Source: Streptococcus ictaluri 707-05 (lineage in GTDB: Bacteria > Bacillota > Bacilli > Lactobacillales > Streptococcaceae). Taken from it: DNA of 64,000 nt. The stretch spans positions 62,001-126,000 of the forward strand of contig NZ_AEUX02000006.1 of NCBI RefSeq assembly GCF_000188015.2, written 5' to 3'. Positions 8,393 through 17,846 of this stretch are shown piece after piece (within the stretch, counting starts at the first letter, position 1; each line of letters begins with the position of its first letter). Under the pieces are notes generated by a model. That model was not told where the DNA came from and ran no database searches. It saw only the letters and a program-made list of their open reading frames with translations. Made by a program: the position numbers and the translations under genes.

Positions 8393-9178
8393 ATGCTGGT
8401 AAAGAAAATGAAACAATTCGGCTATACAGAATCAGAAACCAATATTTACTTAAGTTTGGTAGAAAATGGCTCAATGACAGGTTATGAAGTCAGTAAGAAG
8501 TCTGGCGTACCGCGCTCAAAGGTCTATAATAATTTGGAAAATCTGGTCAAAAAAGGTGTCGTACTTGTTAATAAAAGTGAACCAAAAATGTACTCAGCCT
8601 TGTCACCTGAAGAGTTTGTTAGCATGTTAAAACAAATGACTTTAAGTGATATTAATTATTTGGATGACCATCTTTCAAATGTGAAAGAAAAAGAAGCTGA
8701 CGCTCTCTTGTGGCAGATGGAAAATAAAGAAGCGGTTCAATTAAAAATGTTATACATGATTGAGCATGCTAAGGAAAGTCTCTATATTCAAATTTGGGAT
8801 GATTCTTTAACACCTGCCATTGTAGATGCTTTAACAGCAGCAGAGGCGCGTTTAGAAACCTTTGTTTGCATTTTATTTAGTGAAAGTGGTCATTATGCTC
8901 TACCTTTCAAACGTTTTTACCCTCATGGATTTGAAATGGATAAAATTAAAGATATGGGTGGGCATTGGGTTAACGTAATTTGTGATGATGCTATTGTTTT
9001 ATTTGGAACCTTGGATACCAGATGTGATGTTATCTGGTCAAAAAATGTGGCCATGCGACAAATAGCTAAAGAATATGTTAAGCACGATGCCTACACTCTT
9101 AAGATTATTCAAGAACATGGAGATATCTTGTCACAAGATTATGGAAAAGACTTTGAAGGTATTCGACACATTTTTTAA
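8393..9178 (+). CDS. TrmB-family transcriptional regulator
   Basis: A 261-aa protein with an N-terminal winged helix (FGYTESETNIYLSLVENG, then GYEVSKKSGVPRSKVYNNL), the TrmB/sugar-specific regulator type. The C-terminal half resembles the TrmB effector-binding domain with a phospholipase-D-like fold (LYIQIWDDSL). AAAGGAG precedes the ATG. It sits 12 bp upstream of the TauE/SafE-like permease and cyclodeaminase genes, so it probably regulates them. Upstream, GTAGTTACTGTAAGTAGCTAC (8355-8375) is an imperfect palindrome and a candidate operator. The effector is unknown. Confidence 0.82.
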   Translation: MLVKKMKQFGYTESETNIYLSLVENGSMTGYEVSKKSGVPRSKVYNNLENLVKKGVVLVNKSEPKMYSALSPEEFVSMLKQMTLSDINYLDDHLSNVKEKEADALLWQMENKEAVQLKMLYMIEHAKESLYIQIWDDSLTPAIVDALTAAEARLETFVCILFSESGHYALPFKRFYPHGFEMDKIKDMGGHWVNVICDDAIVLFGTLDTRCDVIWSKNVAMRQIAKEYVKHDAYTLKIIQEHGDILSQDYGKDFEGIRHIF

Positions 9179-9190
9179 TGGAGATAGGCC

Positions 9191-10026
9191 ATGACCTTCA
9201 AAAACATATTACTCATTTTAGTTGTTCTTGTGAATGCATACTTTGCAATCACCTTTATTAGGCACTTGTAAAAGGAAGAGCTAATACTTTAGCTCTTCCT
9301 TTTACAAGTGCCTTGATTTTCTTTTTATCAACTTTAGGGATTTCAGATTTTGCAATCAGTACCAGTTTATATCCACGTTTAAATTGGACCAGTGTCAAAA
9401 AGTTACCTGGAACCTTAAATACACAATGTACGATTCCAGTTGCGGTAATGGCACTTGCTTATATAACAAGTATTAAAGTTAGTATTGTGACGCTTGTGGT
9501 TTGCATTATTAGTCAAATGATTGGTTCCTATTTTGGGGCAAAATTTGCGGTCAAATTACCTGCTAATCAATTACGTTTGTCCATTGGCGTAGGAATGATT
9601 ATTGCTGCCTTGATTATCTTTGGTGGTAAATTTGGCTGGCTACCAGGTGGTGGAGACGCTAGTGCACTTTCAGGTTTTAAATTGCTTATTGCAGCAGTAG
9701 CTTTAGCCATTTTTGGAGCTTTAAATAATATCGGTATCGGGTCATATGCTTTGACCATGATAACGGTTTACCTGTTAGGCCTCAATCCTGCTGTCGCTTT
9801 TCCAATTATGATGGGAGCAGCAACTTTCTCAGTCCCAGTTGGTAGTGTTCAATTCGTTAAATCTGGAGAATACAGCCGTAAAATTACACTCTTTACTTCA
9901 ACCTTTGGCGTTTTAGGAGTTTTATGTGCCGTTTTTCTTGTTACTAGTTTGAATACTTCATTATTGCAATGGTTTGTGGCCTTTATTCTTTTGTACAGTG
10001 CCTACGGTATGTTAAAAAGACGATAA
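9191..10026 (+). pseudogene. TauE/SafE-family permease, frameshifted near the N-terminus
   Basis: Membrane protein of the TauE/SafE (sulfite exporter, DUF81) family. Frame A starts at ATG 9191 (MTFKNILLILVVLVNAYFA) and stops at 9269-9271. Frame B is open from 9262 to 10026 and supplies the rest (VKGRANTLALPFTSAL then STLGISDFAISTSLYPRLNW and several membrane helices). The frames join if one base is restored near 9268. The lesion lies inside a perfect inverted repeat with 23-bp arms (9261-9283 / 9290-9312). A TTG at 9313 could start a shortened protein, but no ribosome-binding site supports it. Substrate unknown. Confidence 0.8.
9261..9312. repeat. Perfect 23-bp inverted repeat with 6-nt loop
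   Basis: GGCACTTGTAAAAGGAAGA plus GCTA (9261-9283) is exactly reverse-complementary to 9290-9312, separated by ATACTT. It lies inside the permease reading frame and coincides with its frameshift. It is not followed by a T tract, so it is not a typical terminator. Confidence 0.95.
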
Positions 10027-10041
10027 GAACGGAGGAAAAGG

Positions 10042-11037
10042 ATGCTTATTTTAACAAAATCAGATATTGAACAATGTTTTAGCATGTCAGATGCTATCGC
10101 AGCCGCTAAGGAAGCTGTGAAACTCTATAGCGCTGGTAACTCAACAGTGCCTTTACGAACAAATTTGGAGGTGACTGATTTTAATGGTCAAAGCCTTTAT
10201 ATGCCTGCTGTAACTAAAGGTAATCAGTCGTCTTTAGGGGTGAAAATAGTTTCTGTTTATCCTGAAAATATTAACAAAGGTTTGCCTTCAGTTCCAGCCA
10301 CAATGGTTTCTCTGGACCCAGAAACAGGCATTGTATCAGCTATTTTAGATGGAACTTACCTAACACAGTTGCGTACAGCAGCTATCCAAGGTGCAGCTAC
10401 AGAAGAAATGGCCAATCCTGATGCTAAAATTGCCGGGCTCATTGGAACCGGCGGTCAAGGCTATCAACAGGCTATTGCCATGATGACAGCTCGAGATTTA
10501 GAAGAACTTAAAGTTTTTTATATTGATTTTGACCGAGCTAAAGCATTTGCTAAGGCCTTGACAAATGATGTCAAAGACGTCTTCAAGACTAAGATTTATG
10601 CCGTTGAAACAGCCAAGAAAGTTGTGTCGGACGTTGATATTCTTACATCAGTTACCACTTCTAAAGTCAATACTTTCAAGGCTTGGGACCTTAAAAAAGG
10701 AGTCCATGTCAATGGGATTGGCGCCTATACCCCTGAAATGTTAGAATTGCCAGCTGATCTATTAGTTGAAGCAGATGCTGTTATTTTTGATACAAATGAT
10801 GGTGTTTTAGCTGAAGCAGGTGATATTCAGGCTCCCTTAAAAGATGGTCGACTTAAAAAAGAAGATTACAGTGGCGAACTTGGAGAATTATTGCTGGGCA
10901 AAATTAAAGGTCGTCAATGCAAAGAAGATGTCACTGTGTTTAAGAGTGTTGGTTCTGCGGTCTTAGACATTGTAACGGCTCAATTAATTATTGAAAAAGC
11001 CAAAGAAAAAGGAATTGGCACAGAAATTGACTTTTAA
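10042..11037 (+). CDS. Ornithine cyclodeaminase / mu-crystallin family protein
   Basis: A 331-aa NAD(P)-binding enzyme of the OCD/mu-crystallin family, whose members include ornithine cyclodeaminase, alanine dehydrogenase and ketimine reductases. Visible features are the substrate-side RTNLEV and TGIVSAILDGTYLTQLRTAA (a classical OCD motif), the dinucleotide-binding GLIGTGGQGYQQ, and VNGIGAYTPEMLELP. A good GGAGGA site precedes the ATG 15 bp after the permease stop, so the two were one operon. With the permease broken, the pathway may be idle. The exact substrate cannot be assigned. Confidence 0.85.
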   Translation: MLILTKSDIEQCFSMSDAIAAAKEAVKLYSAGNSTVPLRTNLEVTDFNGQSLYMPAVTKGNQSSLGVKIVSVYPENINKGLPSVPATMVSLDPETGIVSAILDGTYLTQLRTAAIQGAATEEMANPDAKIAGLIGTGGQGYQQAIAMMTARDLEELKVFYIDFDRAKAFAKALTNDVKDVFKTKIYAVETAKKVVSDVDILTSVTTSKVNTFKAWDLKKGVHVNGIGAYTPEMLELPADLLVEADAVIFDTNDGVLAEAGDIQAPLKDGRLKKEDYSGELGELLLGKIKGRQCKEDVTVFKSVGSAVLDIVTAQLIIEKAKEKGIGTEIDF

Positions 11038-11107
11038 AATGATAAGATAATTGTAAAAACAAGCAAAGCTTTGCAAGAGATTTACTAAATATTCTATTTC
11101 TGCGAGC

Positions 11108-11330
11108 GATAGCGAGCTTATTAAGGCTACTTCCGCCGTGCTGAAAGTGTCTAAAATCCCTTTAATAGCAAGATTTTAGACACTCGAAACTGGCGAGACC
11201 TTAGGCTCGACAGTTAGGTATGGAATCCTTCTAAGAAGTCGCTACCGTCCGATAGCACCTAAGGAAAGTAGCAATAAATGACTTTTTCTTCAAACTGAAA
11301 CAAGCAACAGCCTTGCTTGTTTTTTTATTT
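11108..11330 (+). ncRNA. Candidate structured RNA ending in an intrinsic terminator
   Basis: A dense set of nested pairings lies between the cyclodeaminase and HAD genes. The closing stem is TTATT..GGCTACTTCC (11118-11134) with GGAAAGTAGC..AATAA (11263-11277). A second stem, GTGCT/AGCAC (11138-11142/11254-11258), encloses three hairpins. Hairpin 1 has 12 perfect pairs (11147-11158/11172-11183), hairpin 2 has eight pairs plus one mismatch (11189-11197/11206-11214) and hairpin 3 is weak (11217-11246). A terminator (CAAGCAA-cagcc-TTGCTTG plus T8) follows at 11301-11327. No RNase P, tmRNA, SRP or T-box signature is recognised. It could be a small RNA or a long cyclodeaminase 3' UTR. Strand is inferred from the terminator. 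Confidence 0.55.
11301..11328 (+). terminator. Intrinsic terminator after the structured RNA
   Basis: CAAGCAA-cagcc-TTGCTTG is followed by eight T residues. It ends transcription ahead of a separate promoter for the HAD gene. Confidence 0.85.
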
Positions 11331-11362
11331 AACATTTGAAGAAGTCTTGTTTGGTCTCTTCA

Positions 11363-11371
11363 TGATATAAT
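11363..11371 (+). promoter_or_regulatory. Extended -10 promoter of the HAD phosphatase gene
   Basis: TGATATAAT lies 30 bp before the chosen TTG start at 11402. No strong -35 is visible. Confidence 0.6.
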
Positions 11372-11401
11372 AGTAAGCATTATCAGATGAGAGGTGTTTT
11401 T

Positions 11402-12091
11402 TTGAATTATCAGTTTTTATTATTCGATTTAGATCATACCCTATTAGATTTTGATGCTGCCGAAGATCAGGCTCTTGATGCGCTTTTAAACGATTATGGA
11501 GTAGAGGATATCCAAGCTTACAAGGCCTTTTATAAACCAATGAATCAAGCGCTATGGAAAGCATTGGAAGATAAGCAAATCAGCAAAAAAGAGCTGGTCA
11601 ATAGTCGCTTCAGTCGCTTACTCGCCCATTTTGGAAGAAACGAAGACGGAATTGTTTTAGCTAACCGTTATCAGGAACATTTAAAAAAACAGGGACAAAG
11701 CTATATTGGTAGTAATGATTTACTAGCTAGGTTGAAACAAAGTGGCTATGAGCTATATGCGGCTACTAATGGCATTGCTAGTATTCAAAAGGAACGCTTG
11801 CAAGTTTCAGGATTAATGCCATATTTTAAGGCAGTTTTTGTTTCTGAACTTTCAGGATTTCAAAAACCCGATAAGGCTTTCTTTGATTGGTTCGCTGCTC
11901 AGATTCCCGATTATGACAGTTCCAAAACCTTGATGATTGGAGATAGTTTAACAGCAGATATCCAAGGAGGCCTTAATGCAGGAATTGATACCGTCTGGTT
12001 TAATCATCAACACTTATCAAACCAGACCACTATACAAGCTAAGTATGAGATTTCTTCCTATCAAGAACTTCTAAACTTACTTGATTCTTAG
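11402..12091 (+). CDS. HAD-superfamily hydrolase, YjjG/noncanonical pyrimidine nucleotidase type
   Basis: A cytoplasmic HAD phosphatase of about 229 aa. Motif I is LLFDLDHTLLDF, with nucleophile Asp and acid/base Asp two residues later. Motif II is YAATNGI, motif III the Lys in SGFQKPDKAFF, and motif IV MIGDSLTADIQGG. The overall layout matches YjjG (YfnB), which dephosphorylates noncanonical pyrimidine nucleotides. An ATG at 11387 is in frame, but it overlaps the only ribosome-binding site (GAGAGGTG), so TTG 11402 is preferred. Single gene with its own promoter. Confidence 0.85.
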   Translation: MNYQFLLFDLDHTLLDFDAAEDQALDALLNDYGVEDIQAYKAFYKPMNQALWKALEDKQISKKELVNSRFSRLLAHFGRNEDGIVLANRYQEHLKKQGQSYIGSNDLLARLKQSGYELYAATNGIASIQKERLQVSGLMPYFKAVFVSELSGFQKPDKAFFDWFAAQIPDYDSSKTLMIGDSLTADIQGGLNAGIDTVWFNHQHLSNQTTIQAKYEISSYQELLNLLDS

Positions 12092-12115
12092 TGAAAAAAA
12101 TAGCGTAGCCATTTT

Positions 12116-12130
12116 TTGAAATCGTTTTCA
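12116..12130 (+). promoter_or_regulatory. cre (CcpA) site upstream of the gabD-like pseudogene
   Basis: TTGAAATCGTTTTCA matches the cre consensus WTGNAANCGNWNNCW at every defined position. It lies about 45 bp before the gene start and predicts catabolite control of the ancestral gene. Confidence 0.75.
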
Positions 12131-12173
12131 AAATCTGATAGACTTGAGATAATAAGAAAAGGAGGCTATGATT

Positions 12174-13547
12174 ATGGCTTATAAAACAATTTACCCTTTT
12201 ACAAACGAAGTCCTTCATGAATTCGACAATATGACTGATGGCAAATTAGAAGATGTTCTGGAAAGAGCACACTTACTTTATAAAAAATGGCGCAAGGAAG
12301 ACGCTTTAGAAGACCGTAAAGCCCAACTCCATCAAATCGCAAATATTTTGCGTCGTGACCGTGACAAGTATGCTGAGATCATGACAAAAGATATGGGCAA
12401 GCTCTTCACAGAGGCGCAAGGCGAAATTGAACTCTGTGCTGATATTGCTGATTATTACGCTGATAAGGCAGATGACTTTTTAAAATCAACGCCACTAGAA
12501 ACAGATTCTGGACAAGCTTATTACTTAAAACAAGCAACAGGTCTTATCTTAGCCGTTGAGCCTTGGAACTTCCCTTACTATCAAATCATGCGAGTTTTTG
12601 CGCCTAACTTTATTGTTGGTAATCCAATGGTCCTAAAACATGCATACATTTGCCCACGCTCGGCACAATCTTTTGAAGAATTGGTTAGAGAATCAGGCGC
12701 AGAAGAAGGAAGCTTTACCAATCTCTTTATTTCCTACGATCAAGTCTCTAAGGTTATAGATGATAAACGTGTCGTGGGTGTTTGCTTGACTGGTTCAGAA
12801 CGTGGAGGCGCATCCATTGCCCAAGAAGCTGGTAAAAACCTTAAAAAGACGACTCTCTAATTGAGTGGTTATGATGCCTTTATCATCTTGGATGATGCTG
12901 ACTGGGATGAATTGGAAAAGGTGCTTTATTTCTCACGCCTTTATAATGCAGGTCAAGTATGTACCTCTTCCAAACGCTTTATCGTTTTAGATAAGGATTA
13001 TGACCGTTTTGTTGATCTCTTAACAAAGGTCTTTAGAACAGCTAAGTGGGGTGATCCTATGGATCCAGAAACCACATTAGCACCACTATCATCTGCTCAA
13101 GCTAAAGAAGATGTTCTTGAACAAATTCAGTTAGCGCTCGATCATGGGGCAGAGTTAATTTATGGTGGTGAAAGGATAGACCATCCAGGTAACTTCGTGA
13201 TGCCAACGATTATCTCTGGCCTAACAAAAGACAATCCTATATATTATCAAGAAATCTTTGGGCCAGTCGGAGAAATCTACAAAGTCTCTAGTGAAGAAGA
13301 AGCCATTGAAGTGGCGAATGACTCCAATTATGGTTTAGGAGGCACTGTCTTTAGTAGTAACCAAGACCATGCTGAAAAAGTAGCCGCTCAAATTGAAACT
13401 GGTATGTCCTTTATCAACTCTGGTTGGACTAGCTTGCCAGAATTACCATTCGGTGGGATCAAGAATTCTGGTTATGGTCGCGAATTGAGCGAACTTGGTT
13501 TTACCTCATTTGTCAATGAACACCTTATTTACACACCAAATAAATAA
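12174..13547 (+). pseudogene. gabD: Succinate-semialdehyde dehydrogenase-like gene (gabD), inactivated
   Basis: NAD(P)-dependent aldehyde dehydrogenase, about 457 codons. The N-terminal half (WRKEDALEDRKAQL, VEPWNFPYYQIMR, GVCLTGSERGGASIA) and C-terminal half (NAGQVCTSSKRFIV with catalytic Cys, FGPVGEIYKV, LPFGGIKNSGYGRELSE) are in one frame split by TAA at 12858-12860. That stop stands where family members have the general-base Glu of the ELGG motif. Neighbouring invariant residues are also changed (LSGYD for LGGND; KHAYICP for KHASNVP, which loses the oxyanion Asn). The gene is therefore dead, and not recently so. The ATG at 12174 has better spacing from AGGAGG than the ATG at 12168. Confidence 0.85.
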
Positions 13548-13561
13548 CCCTTTCGGTTTTA

Positions 13562-13600
13562 GAAAAGCCATAGAACATTTGCTTGTTTTATGGCTTTTTA
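13562..13600 (+). terminator. Intrinsic terminator after gabD-like pseudogene
   Basis: AAAAGCCATA and TTATGGCTTTTT pair around a loop of about 14 nt. It lies between the pseudogene and uvrC. Confidence 0.75.
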
Positions 13601-13636
13601 ATGTCAAACTTTCCTTAAATTTGATAGAATAAGACC

Positions 13637-15418
13637 ATGAATGAACTGATTAAACACAAACTGGAGTTGCTTCCTGATAGCCCAGGTTGTTATTTACATA
13701 AAGATAAAAATGGTACCATTATTTACGTTGGTAAAGCTAAGAATTTACGCAATCGAGTTCGCTCTTATTTTCGTGGTAGTCATGATACGAAAACGGAATT
13801 ATTAGTATCAGAAATCGAGGATTTTGAATTCATCGTTACAGAATCCGATACAGAAGCGCTCTTGTTGGAGATTAATCTCATTCAAGAGAATATGCCCAAG
13901 TATAATATCAAATTAAAAGATGATAAATCCTACCCTTTCATTAAAATCACTAATGAGCAGTTCCCGTGTTTAATGATTACCAGACAAATTAAGAAAAAAG
14001 ATGGCCTCTATTTTGGACCCTACCCAGATTCTTATACGGCTAACGAGGTCAAGAAACTACTTGACCGGATTTTCCCTTTTAAAAAATGCAAGAATCCTGT
14101 CAATAAAGTATGCTTTTACTATCATCTAGGGCAATGTCATGCTCATACCATTTGTCACACGGATAAAGCTTATTGGGATCAACTGGTAGACGATGTCAAG
14201 CACTTTTTAAACGGAAAAGATGACAAAATCATTGATGGCTTACGTGCCAAGATGCTGGTGGCTTCTGAAAAGATGGCCTTTGAACAAGCTGCCGAGTATC
14301 GTGACTTGATTTCTGGAATTGCAACCATGCGCACCAAACAAAGGGTTATGAGTAAAGACCTGCAAGACCGTGATATTTTTGGTTATTTTGTTGATAAGGG
14401 ATGGATGTGTGTGCAGGTCTTCTTTGTCCGCCAAGGAAAACTAATTCAAAGAGATGTCAATATGTTTCCTTATTACAATGAAGCTGAGGAAGATTTTTTG
14501 ACTTACATTGGTCAATTTTATCAGGACAAGAATCATTTTGTGCCTAAAGAAGTCTTTATTCCTTCAGACATTGATGACAAGTTAGTAGCAGCTATTGTGC
14601 CAAGTAAGATTATCAAGCCCCAAAGAGGGGAGAAAAAACAATTAGTTGCACTGGCCACCAAGAATGCCAGAGTTAGTCTGCAACAAAAATTTGATCTTTT
14701 GGAAAAAGACCTGAAAAAAACAAGCGGTGCGATCGAAGACTTAGGGCAGTTATTAGGTATTCCAAGACCAATGAGAATTGAGGCTTTTGATAACTCAAAT
14801 ATCCAAGGGACAAGCCCTGTAGCGGCTATGGTTGTTTTTGTTAATGGTAAGCCAAGTAAAAAAGATTATCGCAAATTTAAAATAAAAACAGTAATTGGTC
14901 CAGATGATTATGCTAGCATGCGTGAAGTCATTTATCGTTGGTATAGCCGAGTGCAAAAAGACCAGCTTCAAGCTCCTGATTTAATTATCATTGATGGGGG
15001 ACAAGGGCAGGTCAATGTAGCTAGAGATGTCATTGAAAACCAACTTGGCTTGTCCATTCCAGTAGCGGGTCTTCAGAAAAATGACAAGCACCAAACCCAA
15101 GAATTATTGTTTGGGAATCCCTTGTCCATCGTAGAATTACCGCGACAATCTGAAGTCTTCTTTTTGTTGCATCGTATTCAAGATGAGGTACACCGTTTTG
15201 CCAAAACTTTTCACAGACAAGTGCGCAGTAAAAACTCTTTTTCTTCAAAGCTGGATCATATTTCTGGCTTAGGACCTAAGCGAAAACAAGCCTTATTAAA
15301 ACATTTCAAGAATATGGCTGTTATTGAAAAGGCTAGCGAAGAAGAAATCAGATCTTTAGGTATACCAGAAGCAGTTGTTAGAGCTTTAAAAGAGAGCTTT
15401 AAAGTCAAAGAGGAGTAA
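13637..15418 (+). CDS. uvrC: UvrABC excinuclease subunit C
   Basis: Nucleotide excision repair nuclease that makes both incisions after UvrAB damage recognition. 593 aa, the usual length. The GIY-YIG nuclease domain is at the N-terminus ([10 protein letters not shown] then [18 protein letters not shown]). A UVR UvrB-binding motif lies near residues 203-226 ([14 protein letters not shown]). The RNase H-like second nuclease begins with [11 protein letters not shown] and [10 protein letters not shown], and a helix-hairpin-helix end ([16 protein letters not shown]) binds DNA. A weak -10-like TAGAAT lies just upstream of the ATG. No defects seen. Confidence 0.97.
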   Translation: MNELIKHKLELLPDSPGCYLHKDKNGTIIYVGKAKNLRNRVRSYFRGSHDTKTELLVSEIEDFEFIVTESDTEALLLEINLIQENMPKYNIKLKDDKSYPFIKITNEQFPCLMITRQIKKKDGLYFGPYPDSYTANEVKKLLDRIFPFKKCKNPVNKVCFYYHLGQCHAHTICHTDKAYWDQLVDDVKHFLNGKDDKIIDGLRAKMLVASEKMAFEQAAEYRDLISGIATMRTKQRVMSKDLQDRDIFGYFVDKGWMCVQVFFVRQGKLIQRDVNMFPYYNEAEEDFLTYIGQFYQDKNHFVPKEVFIPSDIDDKLVAAIVPSKIIKPQRGEKKQLVALATKNARVSLQQKFDLLEKDLKKTSGAIEDLGQLLGIPRPMRIEAFDNSNIQGTSPVAAMVVFVNGKPSKKDYRKFKIKTVIGPDDYASMREVIYRWYSRVQKDQLQAPDLIIIDGGQGQVNVARDVIENQLGLSIPVAGLQKNDKHQTQELLFGNPLSIVELPRQSEVFFLLHRIQDEVHRFAKTFHRQVRSKNSFSSKLDHISGLGPKRKQALLKHFKNMAVIEKASEEEIRSLGIPEAVVRALKESFKVKEE

Positions 15419-15544
15419 GAAAATCTTGTAAAACTATTTTAGTGTGCAGGTGTGGTAAAAATTGAAAAATAGATGAAAACAGTTTCAAATCATGCTAAAA
15501 TAGAAATGCAAGATAAAATTTAATATTAGATTGGAACGCATTAC

Positions 15545-16147
15545 ATGAAATTTTTAGAATTGAATAAAAAGCGTCATGCTATTAAAACTTTCAACGACAA
15601 ACCCGTTGATTTTAAAGACCTACGAACGGCTATTGAAATCGCTACATTAGCACCTAGTGCTAATAACATTCAGCCTTGGAAATTTGTTATTGTTGAAGAC
15701 AAAAAAGAAGCCTTAGCCAAAGACTTGCCATTGGCTAATAAGGATCAGGTAGAACAAGCACAATATGTAGTGGCTCTCTTTTCAGATACTGATTTAGCGC
15801 TTCGCTCCCGAAAAATTGCTAGAATTGGTGTTAAATCATTGCCAGATGACTTAATCGGATATTACATGGAAACCTTACCTCCACGTTTTGCTAAATTTTC
15901 TGACGTACAAACGGGAGAGTATCTAGCTGTAAATGCAGGGTTAGTTGCTATGAATCTAGTGCTTGCCTTAACAGACCAAAAAATTGCTTCCAATATTATT
16001 CTTGGTTTTGACAAGCGTATCACTAACGAAATTCTAGACATTGATCCGAGATTCCGACCTGAATTATTAATTACAGTCGGTTATAGTGATGAGATGCCAG
16101 AACCAAGTTACCGCTTACCAGTAGACGAAGTGATTGAACGTCGTTAG
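15545..16147 (+). CDS. Nitroreductase-family flavoprotein
   Basis: A 200-aa FMN-dependent NAD(P)H oxidoreductase of the nitroreductase family. The opening FLELNKKRHAIKTFNDKPVD corresponds to the RRSIRxF FMN-phosphate region. It is followed by LAPSANNIQPWKFVIV, and the C-terminal part holds the glycine-poor ILGFDKRITNEILDI segment. The physiological substrate is unknown; homologues reduce nitroaromatics or quinones. It appears monocistronic, between uvrC and the pepV pair. Confidence 0.85.
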   Translation: MKFLELNKKRHAIKTFNDKPVDFKDLRTAIEIATLAPSANNIQPWKFVIVEDKKEALAKDLPLANKDQVEQAQYVVALFSDTDLALRSRKIARIGVKSLPDDLIGYYMETLPPRFAKFSDVQTGEYLAVNAGLVAMNLVLALTDQKIASNIILGFDKRITNEILDIDPRFRPELLITVGYSDEMPEPSYRLPVDEVIERR

Positions 16148-16227
16148 TAGAGATAGGTTACTTTGATACCATCGAAACGATTTTAATCTGTTAAGAGGGA
16201 TAATAGAGTTAGCTACAGAAAGGCTTT

Positions 16228-16434
16228 ATGATGAAAAAAGAAAGTGATTGGATCAGTACTCAAGATTATTTTTTTATCTTGATAGTTTCCTCTTTAGTTG
16301 GACTATCTGTTTTTAAACTAGGAACTCTAATAGCTCTAGTGCCATGGTTATCAGTAATTTTAGGATTAGCAACTATTGGCTTAACAGCTACTTTGCTATC
16401 TTACTTATATCTTAAAATAAAGGAGAAAAAATGA
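16228..16434 (+). CDS. Small two-helix membrane protein (DUF3272-like)
   Basis: A 68-aa hydrophobic protein with two predicted membrane helices (about residues 14-33 and 38-62) and a charged tail (LKIKEKK). Streptococci commonly carry a DUF3272 protein immediately upstream of pepV, and this fits in size and position. The stop overlaps the pepV start by four bases, which suggests translational coupling. Start could be 16228 or the next Met at 16231. Function unknown. Confidence 0.7.
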   Translation: MMKKESDWISTQDYFFILIVSSLVGLSVFKLGTLIALVPWLSVILGLATIGLTATLLSYLYLKIKEKK

Positions 16435-17840
16435 CAGCGATTGATTTTAAAGCAGAAGTAGAAAAACGCAAAGATGACTTGATGGCAGATTTATCAAGCC
16501 TTCTTCGCATTAATTCAGAACGAGATGATTCACAGGCGGATGCTCAGCACCCCTTTGGGCCTGGACCGGTAAAAGCTTTAGAACATTTTTTAGCTATGGC
16601 AGAGCGTGATGGTTATCAGACTCGTAACATCGATAATTATGCTGGTGACTTTGAATTCGGACAAGGTGATGAAGTTCTTGGTATTTTTGGACACTTAGAT
16701 GTTGTACCAGCTGGAAGTGGTTGGGAGACAGATCCTTATGAACCCGTGGTTAAAGATAACCGTCTTTATGCGCGTGGTTCATCAGATGATAAAGGTCCTA
16801 CCATGGCATGCTACTATGGTTTGAAAATCATTAAAGAATTGGGCTTACCTGTTTCTAAAAAAGTCCGTTTCATTGTAGGGACAGATGAAGAATCAGGCTG
16901 GGGTGATGTGGATTACTATTTTGCTCATAATGGGCTTAAAGATCCAGATTTCGGCTTTTCTCCTGATGCTGAATTTCCGATTATCAATGGTGAAAAAGGT
17001 AATATCACGGAATACCTTCACTTCCCTGGTCAAAATGAAGGTGCCTTTATCCTTCATACCTTTGCTGGTGGTTTACGTGAAAACATGGTGCCAGAATCAG
17101 CAACAGCTCTTATTAGTGCTCCCCATGAAGCCCATGTGATTGAAGCAGCTTTAGAACAATTCTTGTCTGAACAATCAGTTGAGGGGAATCTAAAAGCAGT
17201 AGATGGTAAGTTACAAATCACCATTATAGGTAAGTCAGCTCACGGGTCAACGCCAGAAGCAGGTATTAATGGTGCTACCTTATTAGCAAAATTCTTAAGC
17301 CAATTCACGTTTGAAGGGGCAGCAAAGGATTATTTGCATATTGCTGGAGAAGTTCTTCACTTAGATTTTGAAGCAGAAAAATTAGGATTAGCCTTTAAAG
17401 ATGACAAAATGGGTGCTCTAAGCATGAATGCTGGTGTCTTTAAGTTTGATAAAGAGGCTACAGATAACACCATAGCGTTGAATTTCCGTTATCCAAAAGG
17501 AATTGATGCCAACATCATCAAAAAAGGGCTTGAGCAATTACCAGGCGTTGCCAGTGTCACCTTATCTGAGCATGAACACACACCACACTATGTGACTATG
17601 GAAGATGAATTAGTCTCAACTTTGCTATACGTTTATGAAAAACAAACTGGTCTAAAAGGTTATGAACAGGTTATTGGAGGGGGCACTTTTGGACGTCTCT
17701 TAAAACGTGGGGTTGCTTTTGGAGCCATGTTCCCAGGTGATGAAAACACGATGCACCAGGCTAATGAGTACATGCCACTGGACAATATTTTCCGATCAGC
17801 GGCTATTTATGCTGAAGCCATCTATGAATTAATCAAATAA
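16431..17840 (+). CDS. pepV: Dipeptidase PepV (M20 family)
   Basis: Cytoplasmic zinc metallopeptidase that cleaves dipeptides taken up or released from oligopeptides. 469 aa, the normal PepV size. M20 zinc-binding motifs are visible: FGHLDVVPAG (His and Asp ligands), YARGSSDDKGP, FIVGTDEESGWGD (catalytic Glu and Glu ligand), FSPDAEFP and the late His in ENTMHQANEYM. The lid domain holds SAHGSTPEAGINGA. AAAGGAGAAAA in the overlap with the upstream gene is the ribosome-binding site. Confidence 0.96.
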   Translation: MTAIDFKAEVEKRKDDLMADLSSLLRINSERDDSQADAQHPFGPGPVKALEHFLAMAERDGYQTRNIDNYAGDFEFGQGDEVLGIFGHLDVVPAGSGWETDPYEPVVKDNRLYARGSSDDKGPTMACYYGLKIIKELGLPVSKKVRFIVGTDEESGWGDVDYYFAHNGLKDPDFGFSPDAEFPIINGEKGNITEYLHFPGQNEGAFILHTFAGGLRENMVPESATALISAPHEAHVIEAALEQFLSEQSVEGNLKAVDGKLQITIIGKSAHGSTPEAGINGATLLAKFLSQFTFEGAAKDYLHIAGEVLHLDFEAEKLGLAFKDDKMGALSMNAGVFKFDKEATDNTIALNFRYPKGIDANIIKKGLEQLPGVASVTLSEHEHTPHYVTMEDELVSTLLYVYEKQTGLKGYEQVIGGGTFGRLLKRGVAFGAMFPGDENTMHQANEYMPLDNIFRSAAIYAEAIYELIK

Positions 17841-17846
17841 GAAAAA

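Noticed and set aside
9261..9312. Terminator or invertible promoter
   Set aside because: The palindrome lies inside a reading frame, has no T tract and no recombinase gene or promoter-like core. A frameshift scar in a coding hairpin fits better.
11108..11330. RNase P RNA, 6S RNA or a known riboswitch
   Set aside because: The conserved RNase P core (GAGGAAAGTCC), a single long 6S-type hairpin, and T-box or FMN/lysine/TPP signatures are all absent. Position after a gene and before a terminator does not suit a riboswitch for the next gene.
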